Shown here: positions 6,501 through 13,258 of the stretch, piece after piece
How positions within the stretch are numbered: position 1 is the first letter of the stretch
Layout of the letters: each line of letters begins with the position of its first letter
DNA from: Streptomyces bikiniensis
Lineage (GTDB): Bacteria; Actinomycetota; Actinomycetes; Streptomycetales; Streptomycetaceae
Assembly: GCA_000716465.1 (NCBI GenBank)
Contig: JNWL01000063.1
Span: forward strand, 1 to 27,113
Length of the DNA stretch: 27,113 bases
Reading direction: 5' to 3'
Program-made: the position numbers and the translations under genes
The notes under the pieces: model-generated
Told to the model about the DNA's origin: nothing
Databases searched by the model: none
What the model saw: the letters and a program-made list of their open reading frames with translations, nothing else

Positions 6501-7589
6501 ATGACGACCCCCGTTCCGCACCGCCCGCCGCGCCGGCCCCCTCTGTACCGGGCGGCCTCGGACCGCCCGTACTTCAGCGCGGACGGCGAGTCCTACCTCG
6601 CGCAGACCACCCTGCGGGAGCTGAGGAAGGACCGTCCGCTGCGGGTGCTGTCCGAGGAGGACTTCGCCCACTGGCAGACGTACGGGTACGTCGTCGTCCG
6701 GGAGGCGGTCCCGGCGGAGGCGGCCCGGCGGCTCCTCGACTTCGCCTGGGAGTTCCAGGGACTCGACCCGGAGCGCCCGGAGAGCTGGTACGAGGACCGG
6801 CCCTTCCGCTCCCAGCTGGACCGGCAGCTGCACGTCTACGGCTTCGTGGAGGCGTACCACCACCAGCTCCTGTGGGACAGCCGCCAGTCGCAGCGGGTGT
6901 ACGACGCCTTCGTGGACGTGTGGGACTGCGAGGAGCTGTGGGTCACCCAGGACCGGCTCAACCTCAACCCGCCCAACGTCCGCAACCGCGACCGCGCCCT
7001 GATCGAGCCCACCGACCGGGGCTTCGACATCGAGCTGCACTGGGACATCGACACCACGCTCGGCGTGCCGCCGCAGCGGGTGCAGGGGATCGTCGCGCTC
7101 AACGACACCGGCCCGGAGACGGGCGGGTTCCAGTGCTGCCCCGAGCTGTTCCGGCGGTTCGAGGAGTGGAAGGTCGGGCAGCCCGCCGACCGGGACCCGA
7201 TCCGGCCCGCCGTGGACCGGGCCGAGTACCCCGTCGTCCGCCCCGAGCTGCACCCCGGCGACCTGCTGATCTGGAACGGGCTCCTCGCCCACGGGGTGGC
7301 CCGCAACACCTCGGAGGACCGGGTGCGGGCCGTCCAGTACCTGTCGATGATGCCGGCCCTGGAGGAGCACGAGCGGCTGCGGAGGTCCCGGGTCGACTCC
7401 TGGCGCCACCTGCGCACCCCGCGCTGGAACCGCACCCTCGTCGGCGACCCCGTCCGGCACGAGTCCGAGCGCTACCCCACCGCCGTCCTGAACGGGCTGG
7501 GCAGCCGGCTGCTCGGACTCACCTCGTGGAAGGACCGCGACGGGCGGGCGGCCGGGGACGGGGAGCCGTCGTGCGCCGCGTCTGCCTGA
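6501..7589 (+). CDS. PhyH-family Fe(II)/2-oxoglutarate-dependent oxygenase
   Basis: The 362-residue protein fits the phytanoyl-CoA dioxygenase (PhyH) family, which uses Fe(II), O2 and 2-oxoglutarate to hydroxylate, halogenate or desaturate small molecules. The iron ligands are H180 and D182 (IELHWDID) and the distal H264 (WNGLLAHGVARN); R276 (EDRVRAVQYL) is the likely 2-oxoglutarate anchor. D182 argues for hydroxylation rather than halogenation, because halogenases replace this acid. Other family features are FAHWQTYGYVVVREAV near the N-terminus and HPGDLLIWNG before the distal histidine. ATG at 6501 follows GGAGGG with ideal spacing; an upstream in-frame extension is low-complexity and rejected. 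It is the first gene of the plus-strand operon, and the next gene starts inside its last 19 bases, indicating coupling. Confidence 0.85.
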   Translation: MTTPVPHRPPRRPPLYRAASDRPYFSADGESYLAQTTLRELRKDRPLRVLSEEDFAHWQTYGYVVVREAVPAEAARRLLDFAWEFQGLDPERPESWYEDRPFRSQLDRQLHVYGFVEAYHHQLLWDSRQSQRVYDAFVDVWDCEELWVTQDRLNLNPPNVRNRDRALIEPTDRGFDIELHWDIDTTLGVPPQRVQGIVALNDTGPETGGFQCCPELFRRFEEWKVGQPADRDPIRPAVDRAEYPVVRPELHPGDLLIWNGLLAHGVARNTSEDRVRAVQYLSMMPALEEHERLRRSRVDSWRHLRTPRWNRTLVGDPVRHESERYPTAVLNGLGSRLLGLTSWKDRDGRAAGDGEPSCAASA

Positions 7590-8887
7590 CCCTGCCCACC
7601 GACCGGGCCTGCGCCGCGACCGTACGGGCGGTCGCGGAGGAAGCGGCGTACGGCGCGCGGCACTTCGGCGTCGAGGTGCGCCTGCTGGTCCTGGACTCCT
7701 CCGGTCCGGCGGCCCTCGCCGCCCACCGGGAGGCGGTGGCCGCGCTGCCGCCCGAACCCGGCGTGGTCGTCCACCACTTCGACGAGGACGAGCAGCGGGA
7801 CTTTCTGCGCGGGGCGGTCGCCCGGTCCGGGGCCGCCGCGCCGGACCGGGTGCTCGGCCTGATGCTGCCGTCCGGGGTCTCCTACGGCGCCTGCACCAAC
7901 CGGGCCTTCCTGATCGCGGAGGCCCTGGGCTGCGCCTCGGTGCACCGCAGGGACTCCGACAGCCGCTACCAGTACCTGGACGGGGAGCCGGTCTTCCCGA
8001 TCCACCACGAGCTGACGGCCCTGGGACGGCGGGCCGGCGACGTGGCGGGGCTCGTGTCGCGGAGCAGGCTCGACCCGGCGCTCGCGGACCGGCCGGTGGC
8101 CGTGGTCGGCGGCTCGTTCGTCGGCGAGATGTCCGTGGACGTGGCGGAGATCCGGGCGCTCGACCCCGCCGTCCACGCCGACCTCGTCGGCCTGTCGCTC
8201 CCGCCCGACTGCCCGGAGATCTGGCGGCGGCACCTCGTCGACGAGGCGTTCCGGGGCGCCGGGACCACCGCGTTCACCGGCGACCGCACCACGCTCGCCA
8301 CCGTCGACCCCGCGCGCGTGGACATGTGCAACGTCGCCCTCGCGCGCGAGGTCTACGGCCGGGTGCCGCTGCCGCCCGCCACCGACACCATCGGCAGCGA
8401 CTACTTCCTCCTCCACCTGGCGCACGGCGCCCGGCTGCCCGGCGTCCTGCACAACCGGCACATCGTCAACTTCCACACGCCGGAGCGGCGTTCGGACGCG
8501 GGCTTCCTCGCGTACCAGTTGCGGCTGGCGAAGTTCCTGCTCGCCGCCCCGTACCTCCGGGCCGTCTACGCGGGGATGACGGCCGGTGACGGACCGCTCG
8601 ACGCCGACGGGCTCCTGCGCACCTCCGCCGTCGCCGCGGCGGTCGAGGAGGGCGAGGGCCCCGAACCGGCGGAGAGCGCCGAGCGGTTCGACGTGGTCGA
8701 GCGCTCCTACCGCAAGCTCGGCGGCCGGTACGCGGCCGCCGCCGACGTCCTCGCCGCCCGCCGCGAGCGCCTCCTCGACGAGGCGCGGCGGGACATGGCG
8801 GACTTCGCCCTGCTCCTCGACGCCTGGGGGCCCCTGGTCCGCGCGAGCGAGGGGCGTCCGCCCTCCCCGAAAGGCACCGCGCCATGA
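7571..8887 (+). CDS. DUF6271-like protein, probable GT-A-fold enzyme
   Basis: The 438-residue protein begins MRRVCLTLPTDRACAATVRA and contains GACTNRAFLIAEALGCASVH (106-125), RRDSDSRYQ (126-134) and TDTIGSDYFLLHL. I recognise the overall pattern from actinobacterial proteins annotated as DUF6271; that is from memory and unverified. A strand-helix start followed by an N-R-A-x-x-x-A-x-x-G helix and then an acidic DSD (D128-D130) resembles the nucleotide-sugar and metal-binding part of GT-A glycosyltransferases. A sugar or sugar-like transfer is therefore a reasonable inference, but no function has been shown by this sequence. GTG at 7571 lies inside the oxygenase gene (19-base overlap) and its stop overlaps the next ATG (ATGA), so it is translationally coupled on both sides. 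The C-terminal 100 residues are charged and helical. Confidence 0.75.
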   Translation: MRRVCLTLPTDRACAATVRAVAEEAAYGARHFGVEVRLLVLDSSGPAALAAHREAVAALPPEPGVVVHHFDEDEQRDFLRGAVARSGAAAPDRVLGLMLPSGVSYGACTNRAFLIAEALGCASVHRRDSDSRYQYLDGEPVFPIHHELTALGRRAGDVAGLVSRSRLDPALADRPVAVVGGSFVGEMSVDVAEIRALDPAVHADLVGLSLPPDCPEIWRRHLVDEAFRGAGTTAFTGDRTTLATVDPARVDMCNVALAREVYGRVPLPPATDTIGSDYFLLHLAHGARLPGVLHNRHIVNFHTPERRSDAGFLAYQLRLAKFLLAAPYLRAVYAGMTAGDGPLDADGLLRTSAVAAAVEEGEGPEPAESAERFDVVERSYRKLGGRYAAAADVLAARRERLLDEARRDMADFALLLDAWGPLVRASEGRPPSPKGTAP

Positions 8888-8937
8888 GCCTCCCTCCGCA
8901 GCCCCTCCCCCGGCCCGGGGCGGTGGCCGCCCCGTGA
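8884..8937 (+). CDS. Possible 17-aa coupling mini-ORF
   Basis: ATG at 8884 overlaps the previous stop (ATGA) and has GAAAGG about eight bases upstream. The frame reads MSLPPQPLPRPGAVAAP and stops at 8935-8937, where GTGA overlaps the GTG start of the condensation gene. That gene has no obvious ribosome site of its own. The mini-ORF could carry ribosomes from one gene to the next. Alternatively, a one-base sequence error in the C/G runs hides the true N-terminus of the condensation protein. Confidence 0.35.
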   Translation: MSLPPQPLPRPGAVAAP

Positions 8938-10676
8938 CCGCGTACGAGCGGGACCTCCCGCGGCCGTCGAAGACCCGCACCGTGACCGTCGCCCACGCGG
9001 GCGGCGAGGAGCGCCGGGGTCCGGTCGCGCTGGGCCAGGCCAACATGATCCGGTGCATGCTGCGGGACGAGCCCGAGCACATCAACATCCACGCCGTGTG
9101 GCCGGTGCCCGCCGGGACCCGGACGGACGCGGTGATCGACGCGCTGCGCACCCTGGTCGTACGGCACGAGGCGCTGCGGACCACGTTCCCGCGCGCGGCG
9201 GGGGCCGCCGAGGATGCCGTGCCCCGCGAGCAGGCGGTGGCGGCCGGGGGCGAGTTCACGGTCACCGTCCTCGACCACGACGAGCCGCCCCCGGACCCGG
9301 AGCGGTACGCCGACGCCGTGGCCCGCCGGGCCCGTGCCGGACGCTTCCGGCTCGACCGGGACTTCGGCCTGCGGATCTCCCTCGTCACCGTGGGCGGCGC
9401 GCCGGTCTTCGTCGCCCTGGCGGCGAGCCACGCCGTGACCGACGTCAGCGCCCTCGCCGTCCTGGAGGAGGACTGGCGGGCCCTGCTGACCGGTCGGCCC
9501 CTGCCTCCGCAGACCGCCTTCACGCCGCTGGACCTCGCCGCCGAGGAGGCCTCCCCCGCGGGGCTCCGGAAGTCGGCGGCGTCCCTGCGGTACTGGGAGC
9601 GGATCATCCGCACCGGGCCGCAGGCGATGTGCGACGGGCCGGGCGCGGAGGGCACCGGGATCGCGACGCCGGAGGTGACGCTCCGGTCCCTGCGGGGCGC
9701 GCGGGCCCTCGCCCGGGTCGCGGCGCGCACCGGCGGGCTGCCGTCCACGGTGCTGCTCACGGCCTGGTGCGCGCTGGTCGCCCACCGGACCGGCCAGAGC
9801 GTCTGCGTGGCCGCCGTCCCGACCTCCAACCGGTTCCACGACCGGCTCGTCCGCTCGGTGAACACCGTGTCCCAGGACGCCCTGCTCGCCCTCGACGTGC
9901 GGGTGCCGTCCTTCGACGCGCTGCTCGCCAAGGCGTGGGGGGCGGCGCTCGACGCGTACCGGCACAGCCGGTTCGACGCGGTCGCCCTGTGGGAGACGAT
10001 CGACCGGACGACGTTCGAGCGCGGCAGCCGGTTCGCCCGGGACGTGGTCTTCAACGACGTGAGCGCGCTGCCGGGGGCCGGAGGTTCCGGGCCGGCGCCG
10101 GAGGGGCCGGACCTCGAACTGGGCCGCGGTCCGGTCCAGGTGCTTCCGACCCGGCTGCTCGCCTTCGTGCACGAGACGGAGCCGCTGCTGCGGATCGGGC
10201 TGTGGGCCGACCCCGCGCTGTTCGCACCGGGCGAGGCGGAGGGCTTCCTGACGGGCCTCGTACGGCTCCTGGAGGCGGCCGCCGAGGGGGACGTGCCGCT
10301 CGCCTCGCTGACCGGGGCGACGGGGGTCCGTCCGGTGGAGCGCGGCCCGGACTGGGTCCGGGTGGACGGCTGCTGGGTGTCGCCGGCGGCCGTGGCGGAC
10401 GCGCTGGGCGGCGCCCTCGGAGGCGTACCCGTGCACGTCGTGGCGGACGGGTCCGGGGAAGGGCTCACCGCGTTCGTCGCCTCCGGCGGCGGTGCCCCGC
10501 CGACCCCGGCGGAGGCCCACGCCGCGCTGATGCGCGTCCTCCCGGGCCGCCCGGGGGTCCTCGCCCCGCGCCGGTACGTGTGCGTCCAGGACCCGCCGGA
10601 GGAGGCGGACCGGACGGACGCGTGGCTCCGGCAGCGGATTCTCACCGAAGGGAACGGCCGGACTCCGGCGATCTGA
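8934..10676 (+). CDS. Free-standing condensation-domain protein with A-domain-like tail
   Basis: The 580-residue protein has the fold signature of NRPS condensation domains: GPVALGQANMIRCML (29-43), RHEALRTTFP (77-86), a degenerate active-site motif SHAVTDVSA (165-173) and an RSVNTVSQDALLAL segment that matches the later NT-containing motif. In HHxxxDG enzymes the second histidine is catalytic and the Asp structural; here H166 and D170 remain, the first His is Ser and Gly is Val. Residues about 470-580 (WVRVDGCWVSPAAVADAL, then LTAFVAS and LPGRPGVLAPRRYV) resemble the small C-terminal subdomain of adenylation domains without the large subdomain. It may join the aminoacyl group from the neighbouring carrier protein to an acceptor amine or alcohol (inference). 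GTG at 8934 overlaps the mini-ORF stop; the MFS gene follows after one base. Confidence 0.82.
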   Translation: MTAYERDLPRPSKTRTVTVAHAGGEERRGPVALGQANMIRCMLRDEPEHINIHAVWPVPAGTRTDAVIDALRTLVVRHEALRTTFPRAAGAAEDAVPREQAVAAGGEFTVTVLDHDEPPPDPERYADAVARRARAGRFRLDRDFGLRISLVTVGGAPVFVALAASHAVTDVSALAVLEEDWRALLTGRPLPPQTAFTPLDLAAEEASPAGLRKSAASLRYWERIIRTGPQAMCDGPGAEGTGIATPEVTLRSLRGARALARVAARTGGLPSTVLLTAWCALVAHRTGQSVCVAAVPTSNRFHDRLVRSVNTVSQDALLALDVRVPSFDALLAKAWGAALDAYRHSRFDAVALWETIDRTTFERGSRFARDVVFNDVSALPGAGGSGPAPEGPDLELGRGPVQVLPTRLLAFVHETEPLLRIGLWADPALFAPGEAEGFLTGLVRLLEAAAEGDVPLASLTGATGVRPVERGPDWVRVDGCWVSPAAVADALGGALGGVPVHVVADGSGEGLTAFVASGGGAPPTPAEAHAALMRVLPGRPGVLAPRRYVCVQDPPEEADRTDAWLRQRILTEGNGRTPAI

Positions 10677-10677
10677 C

Positions 10678-12030
10678 ATGACGAAGAACGACGTGCCGGA
10701 GAAAGACGTGACGGAGAAAGACGTGGCGGAGGGCGACGTGACGGAGAACGGCACGACGCCGGGTGACGCGACGCCGGACGGCGTGCCCGCCCCCCCGCCG
10801 CCCAGCCCGTGGCGCTCGGGCCGCTTCCGGCTCTTCTTCACCGCCCGCAGCACCTCGCTGCTCGCCGACGGCATGCTGATGGTCTCGCTGACCACGGCCG
10901 TGCTCGGCGCGGGGTACGGGGCGAGCGGCGTGGGGTACGCCCTTGCCGCCTGGATGGCGCCGATCGTCCTCCTGGTGCTCTTCGGCGGCGTCCTCGCCGA
11001 CCGGTTCACCCCGCAGGTGATGATGGTCGGCGCGGACGTGGTGCGCATGGTCGCCATGCTGGCGCTCGCGGGGCTCCTCGCCCTCGGGGACGTACGGCTG
11101 TGGCACGTGATGGCGCTGCTCGCGGTCAGCGGCGCGGCGACCGCGATGTTCCAGCCCGGCCTGGCGAGCCTGGTCCCCCGGGTCGCCGAGGACATCCAGC
11201 GGGCCAACGCGCTGCTGCGGATCTCGGAGTCGATCTGCACCCTGCTCGGCCCCGGCCTGGCCGGTCTCCTCGTGGCGTACTGGGACGTGGCCGGGTCCTT
11301 CCTGGTGATCGCGGCCTTCTACGCGTGCAGTGCCCTGGGCCTGGCGCCGCTGCGGAGGCTCGGCACGGCCCGGGACGAGAGCGACGAGCCGATCTGGCAG
11401 CGGCTCGCCACGGGCTGGCACGAGTTCCGGTCCCGTTCCTGGCTGTGGGGCGTCATCGCCGTGTGGGCCGTCTACGGCCTGTTCGTCTTCGGCCCGGCCC
11501 TGCCGCTGGGCGCCGCGCTCCTCACCGAGCAGCACGGTGCCGACGGGTACGGCTGGATCGCCTCCGCCGACGGGGCGGGCACGATCGTCGGCGGGCTGCT
11601 GGGGATGCGGGTGCGGCCCCGGCGGCCGCTCGTCGCGGGCGCGTGCGCCATGTTCTTCTTCTCCCTCAACCCGCTGGCGCCCGCCCTGGGCTGGTCGTTC
11701 GGGCTCACGGCCGCCACGGGCGTCCTGGCGGGCTGCGGGTTCGCCTTCTGGGGCGTCATGTGGGCGACCAGCGTGCAGACCCACATCCCGCTGGCCGTCC
11801 TGAGCCGCGTCTCGGCCTACGACGTCGCCGGGTCCATCATGGTCATCCCGGTGGGCCGGGCCCTGGCCGGTCCCGCGGCCGAGTCCGTGGGCGCCGACCG
11901 CGTGCTGCTCTTCTCCTCCGTCACGGGCCTCGTGTGCCTCGCGGTCATGCTCGCCGTGCCCGCCGTCCGGGCGCTGCGCCGGGCGCCGGAGAAGGCCGCC
12001 GGACCGAGGGCCGCGGTCGCGGACGGCTGA
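10678..12030 (+). CDS. MFS efflux transporter (EntS/MFS_3-like)
   Basis: The 450-residue protein has about 12 hydrophobic segments starting near residue 45 (FRLFFTARSTSLLADGMLMV), with the loop motif LFGGVLADRFTPQVMM between segments 2 and 3 typical of MFS drug and siderophore exporters. A long cytoplasmic loop with RRLGTARDESDEPIWQRLA separates the two halves. The protein most resembles the EntS-like exporters that sit at the end of non-ribosomal peptide clusters. Start ATG at 10678 is one base after the condensation-gene stop, so it closes the operon and probably exports its product or gives self-resistance. The first 40 residues are hydrophilic and encoded in part by a 15-bp tandem repeat (10690-10749). 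A hairpin follows at 12035-12062. Confidence 0.9.
   Translation: MTKNDVPEKDVTEKDVAEGDVTENGTTPGDATPDGVPAPPPPSPWRSGRFRLFFTARSTSLLADGMLMVSLTTAVLGAGYGASGVGYALAAWMAPIVLLVLFGGVLADRFTPQVMMVGADVVRMVAMLALAGLLALGDVRLWHVMALLAVSGAATAMFQPGLASLVPRVAEDIQRANALLRISESICTLLGPGLAGLLVAYWDVAGSFLVIAAFYACSALGLAPLRRLGTARDESDEPIWQRLATGWHEFRSRSWLWGVIAVWAVYGLFVFGPALPLGAALLTEQHGADGYGWIASADGAGTIVGGLLGMRVRPRRPLVAGACAMFFFSLNPLAPALGWSFGLTAATGVLAGCGFAFWGVMWATSVQTHIPLAVLSRVSAYDVAGSIMVIPVGRALAGPAAESVGADRVLLFSSVTGLVCLAVMLAVPAVRALRRAPEKAAGPRAAVADG
10690..10749 (+). repeat. 15-bp x4 coding minisatellite in the MFS N-terminus
   Basis: Four in-frame units of the form GACGTGnCGGAGAAA encode DVPEK, DVTEK, DVAEG and DVTEN. The preceding ATGACGAAGAAC looks like a degenerate partial fifth unit. 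Because the unit is a multiple of three, copy-number change would lengthen or shorten the cytoplasmic tail without breaking the frame. Confidence 0.85.
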
Positions 12031-12034
12031 GCGG

Positions 12035-12062
12035 CGCACACCCCGGGGGAAACGGGTGTGCG
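12035..12062 (+). terminator. Hairpin terminator after the MFS operon
   Basis: A perfect 9-bp stem (12035-12043 with 12054-12062; CGCACACCC/GGGTGTGCG) with a 10-base loop starts five bases after the MFS stop. It ends the plus-strand operon. No long T-tract follows, as is common in Streptomyces. Confidence 0.65.
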
Positions 12063-12094
12063 ATTGTCGTACGCGCGTGATAGTCACTACCCCC

Positions 12095-12123
12095 ACGGGG
12101 CGGACGATCACTGACCGCCCCGT
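12095..12123. terminator. Second hairpin upstream of the gene at 12147
   Basis: ACGGGGCGG (12095-12103) pairs perfectly with CCGCCCCGT (12115-12123) around an 11-base loop. It may be a second terminator or a leader structure for the next gene, whose ATG is 24 bases away. Confidence 0.45.
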
Positions 12124-12146
12124 TCGTTCGGAACAAGGGGTGGGAC

Positions 12147-13124
12147 ATGGCGTTGCTCCGTAACTGGGGGCTCACGCTGGGGAAGAGGGCGGGCCGGCCC
12201 GTCGCGCGGCTGGAGAAGGACTCGGACGACCCCGAGGTGGTCCGTCTGAAGGAGGCCGCCGCCACGGCGGACTGGGCCACCGTGCGGACGGTGCTCGAAG
12301 CGCGGGCCGAGGGCGAGGGCCGGACGGAGCTGCTGTGGACCGTCTGCGACACCGCCGGGGTCGAGACGTGGATCACCGATGTGGCCGAGGCCGAGCCGGG
12401 GGCGGCGCTGCCCCGCCTCCTGGCGGGCCTCCGCCACGTCAGCTGGGGCTGGGAGGCCCGGACCTCGGCCCGCGCCGAGGACGTCTCGCGGGAGCAGTTC
12501 GAGGTCTTCCACGAGCGGCTGCGCACGGCCGAGCGGTGGCTGTACGAGGCGGCCGAGCTCGAACCGGGCTGGGCCTCGCCCTGGTACTGCCTCCAGGTCA
12601 GCGGGCGCGGTCTGGAGGTCGGCCCCGAGGTCGCGCGGCGCCGGTTCGAGGCGACGGTGCGGCGCGACCCGTACCACCTGGGGGCGCACCAGCAGCAGTT
12701 GCAGCAGGTCTGCCGGAAGTGGGGCGGTTCGCACGAGGAGATGCACGCCTTCGCGCGCGCGTCCGCCCTCGGCGCCCCCGGCGGCACGCAGCTCGGCCAG
12801 CTCGTCGCGGTCGCGCACGTGGAGGAGTGGCTCTCGCTCGACTCCGGGCCCGACGCCGCCTACATCGGCCGGCCCGAGGTGGCCGCCTCCCTGCACGAGG
12901 CCGCGGACCACTCGTACCGGCACCCGGACTTCGTCCGCCGGGACGGCTGGCTCCAGGTGCTCAACAGCTTCGCCATGGCCTTCTCGCTGGCCGGGGAGCG
13001 CGAGGCCGCCCGGGAGTGCTTCCGGGCCAGTGAGGGGCGGGTCACCGAGTTCCCCTGGTCCTATCTGAACGGCTCCGACCCCGTCGCGGCCTACCGCGAG
13101 TGGCGCTCGACGGCCGGCCGCTGA
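12147..13124 (+). CDS. Hypothetical protein with TPR-like helical content
   Basis: The 325-residue protein starts MALLRNWGLTLGKRAGRPVA and is predicted to be almost all helical. Segments such as ERLRTAERWLYEAAELEPGW (about 128-147) and GWLQVLNSFAMAFSLAGERE (about 272-291) look like TPR-type helix pairs, and the W/L/A spacing suggests a solenoid. There is no signal peptide, membrane segment or catalytic motif that I recognise. ATG at 12147 follows AAGGGGTGGG at good spacing. It is separated from the MFS operon by one or two hairpins and from the Hsp90 gene by 134 bases. The following gene pair also combines a chaperone ATPase with a TPR-like protein, so a scaffold role is possible, but that is only positional inference. 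Confidence 0.75.
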   Translation: MALLRNWGLTLGKRAGRPVARLEKDSDDPEVVRLKEAAATADWATVRTVLEARAEGEGRTELLWTVCDTAGVETWITDVAEAEPGAALPRLLAGLRHVSWGWEARTSARAEDVSREQFEVFHERLRTAERWLYEAAELEPGWASPWYCLQVSGRGLEVGPEVARRRFEATVRRDPYHLGAHQQQLQQVCRKWGGSHEEMHAFARASALGAPGGTQLGQLVAVAHVEEWLSLDSGPDAAYIGRPEVAASLHEAADHSYRHPDFVRRDGWLQVLNSFAMAFSLAGEREAARECFRASEGRVTEFPWSYLNGSDPVAAYREWRSTAGR

Positions 13125-13258
13125 ACCGGCGGGCGGCCGGGCTCCGCACCGGAGCCGCCCCCACCGGACCGGCGGCCGGTTCCACCGTCCCCGCCCCTCC
13201 CACCTCCTTCTTCCTCCCGCCCGTCGTCGCGGGCGCGTTCACCGAAAGACTTCACCGG

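Noticed and set aside
7472..10645. 1057-codon minus-strand frame over the biosynthetic operon
   Set aside because: Translation is Ser/Arg/Thr-rich low complexity, opposite three well-supported coding genes.
8466..11240. 924-codon minus-strand frame
   Set aside because: Shadow of the condensation and MFS genes; no family motifs.
13100..13258. 53-residue N-terminal extension of the Hsp90 protein
   Set aside because: Overlaps the previous gene and is low-complexity; the conserved sequence begins at 13259.
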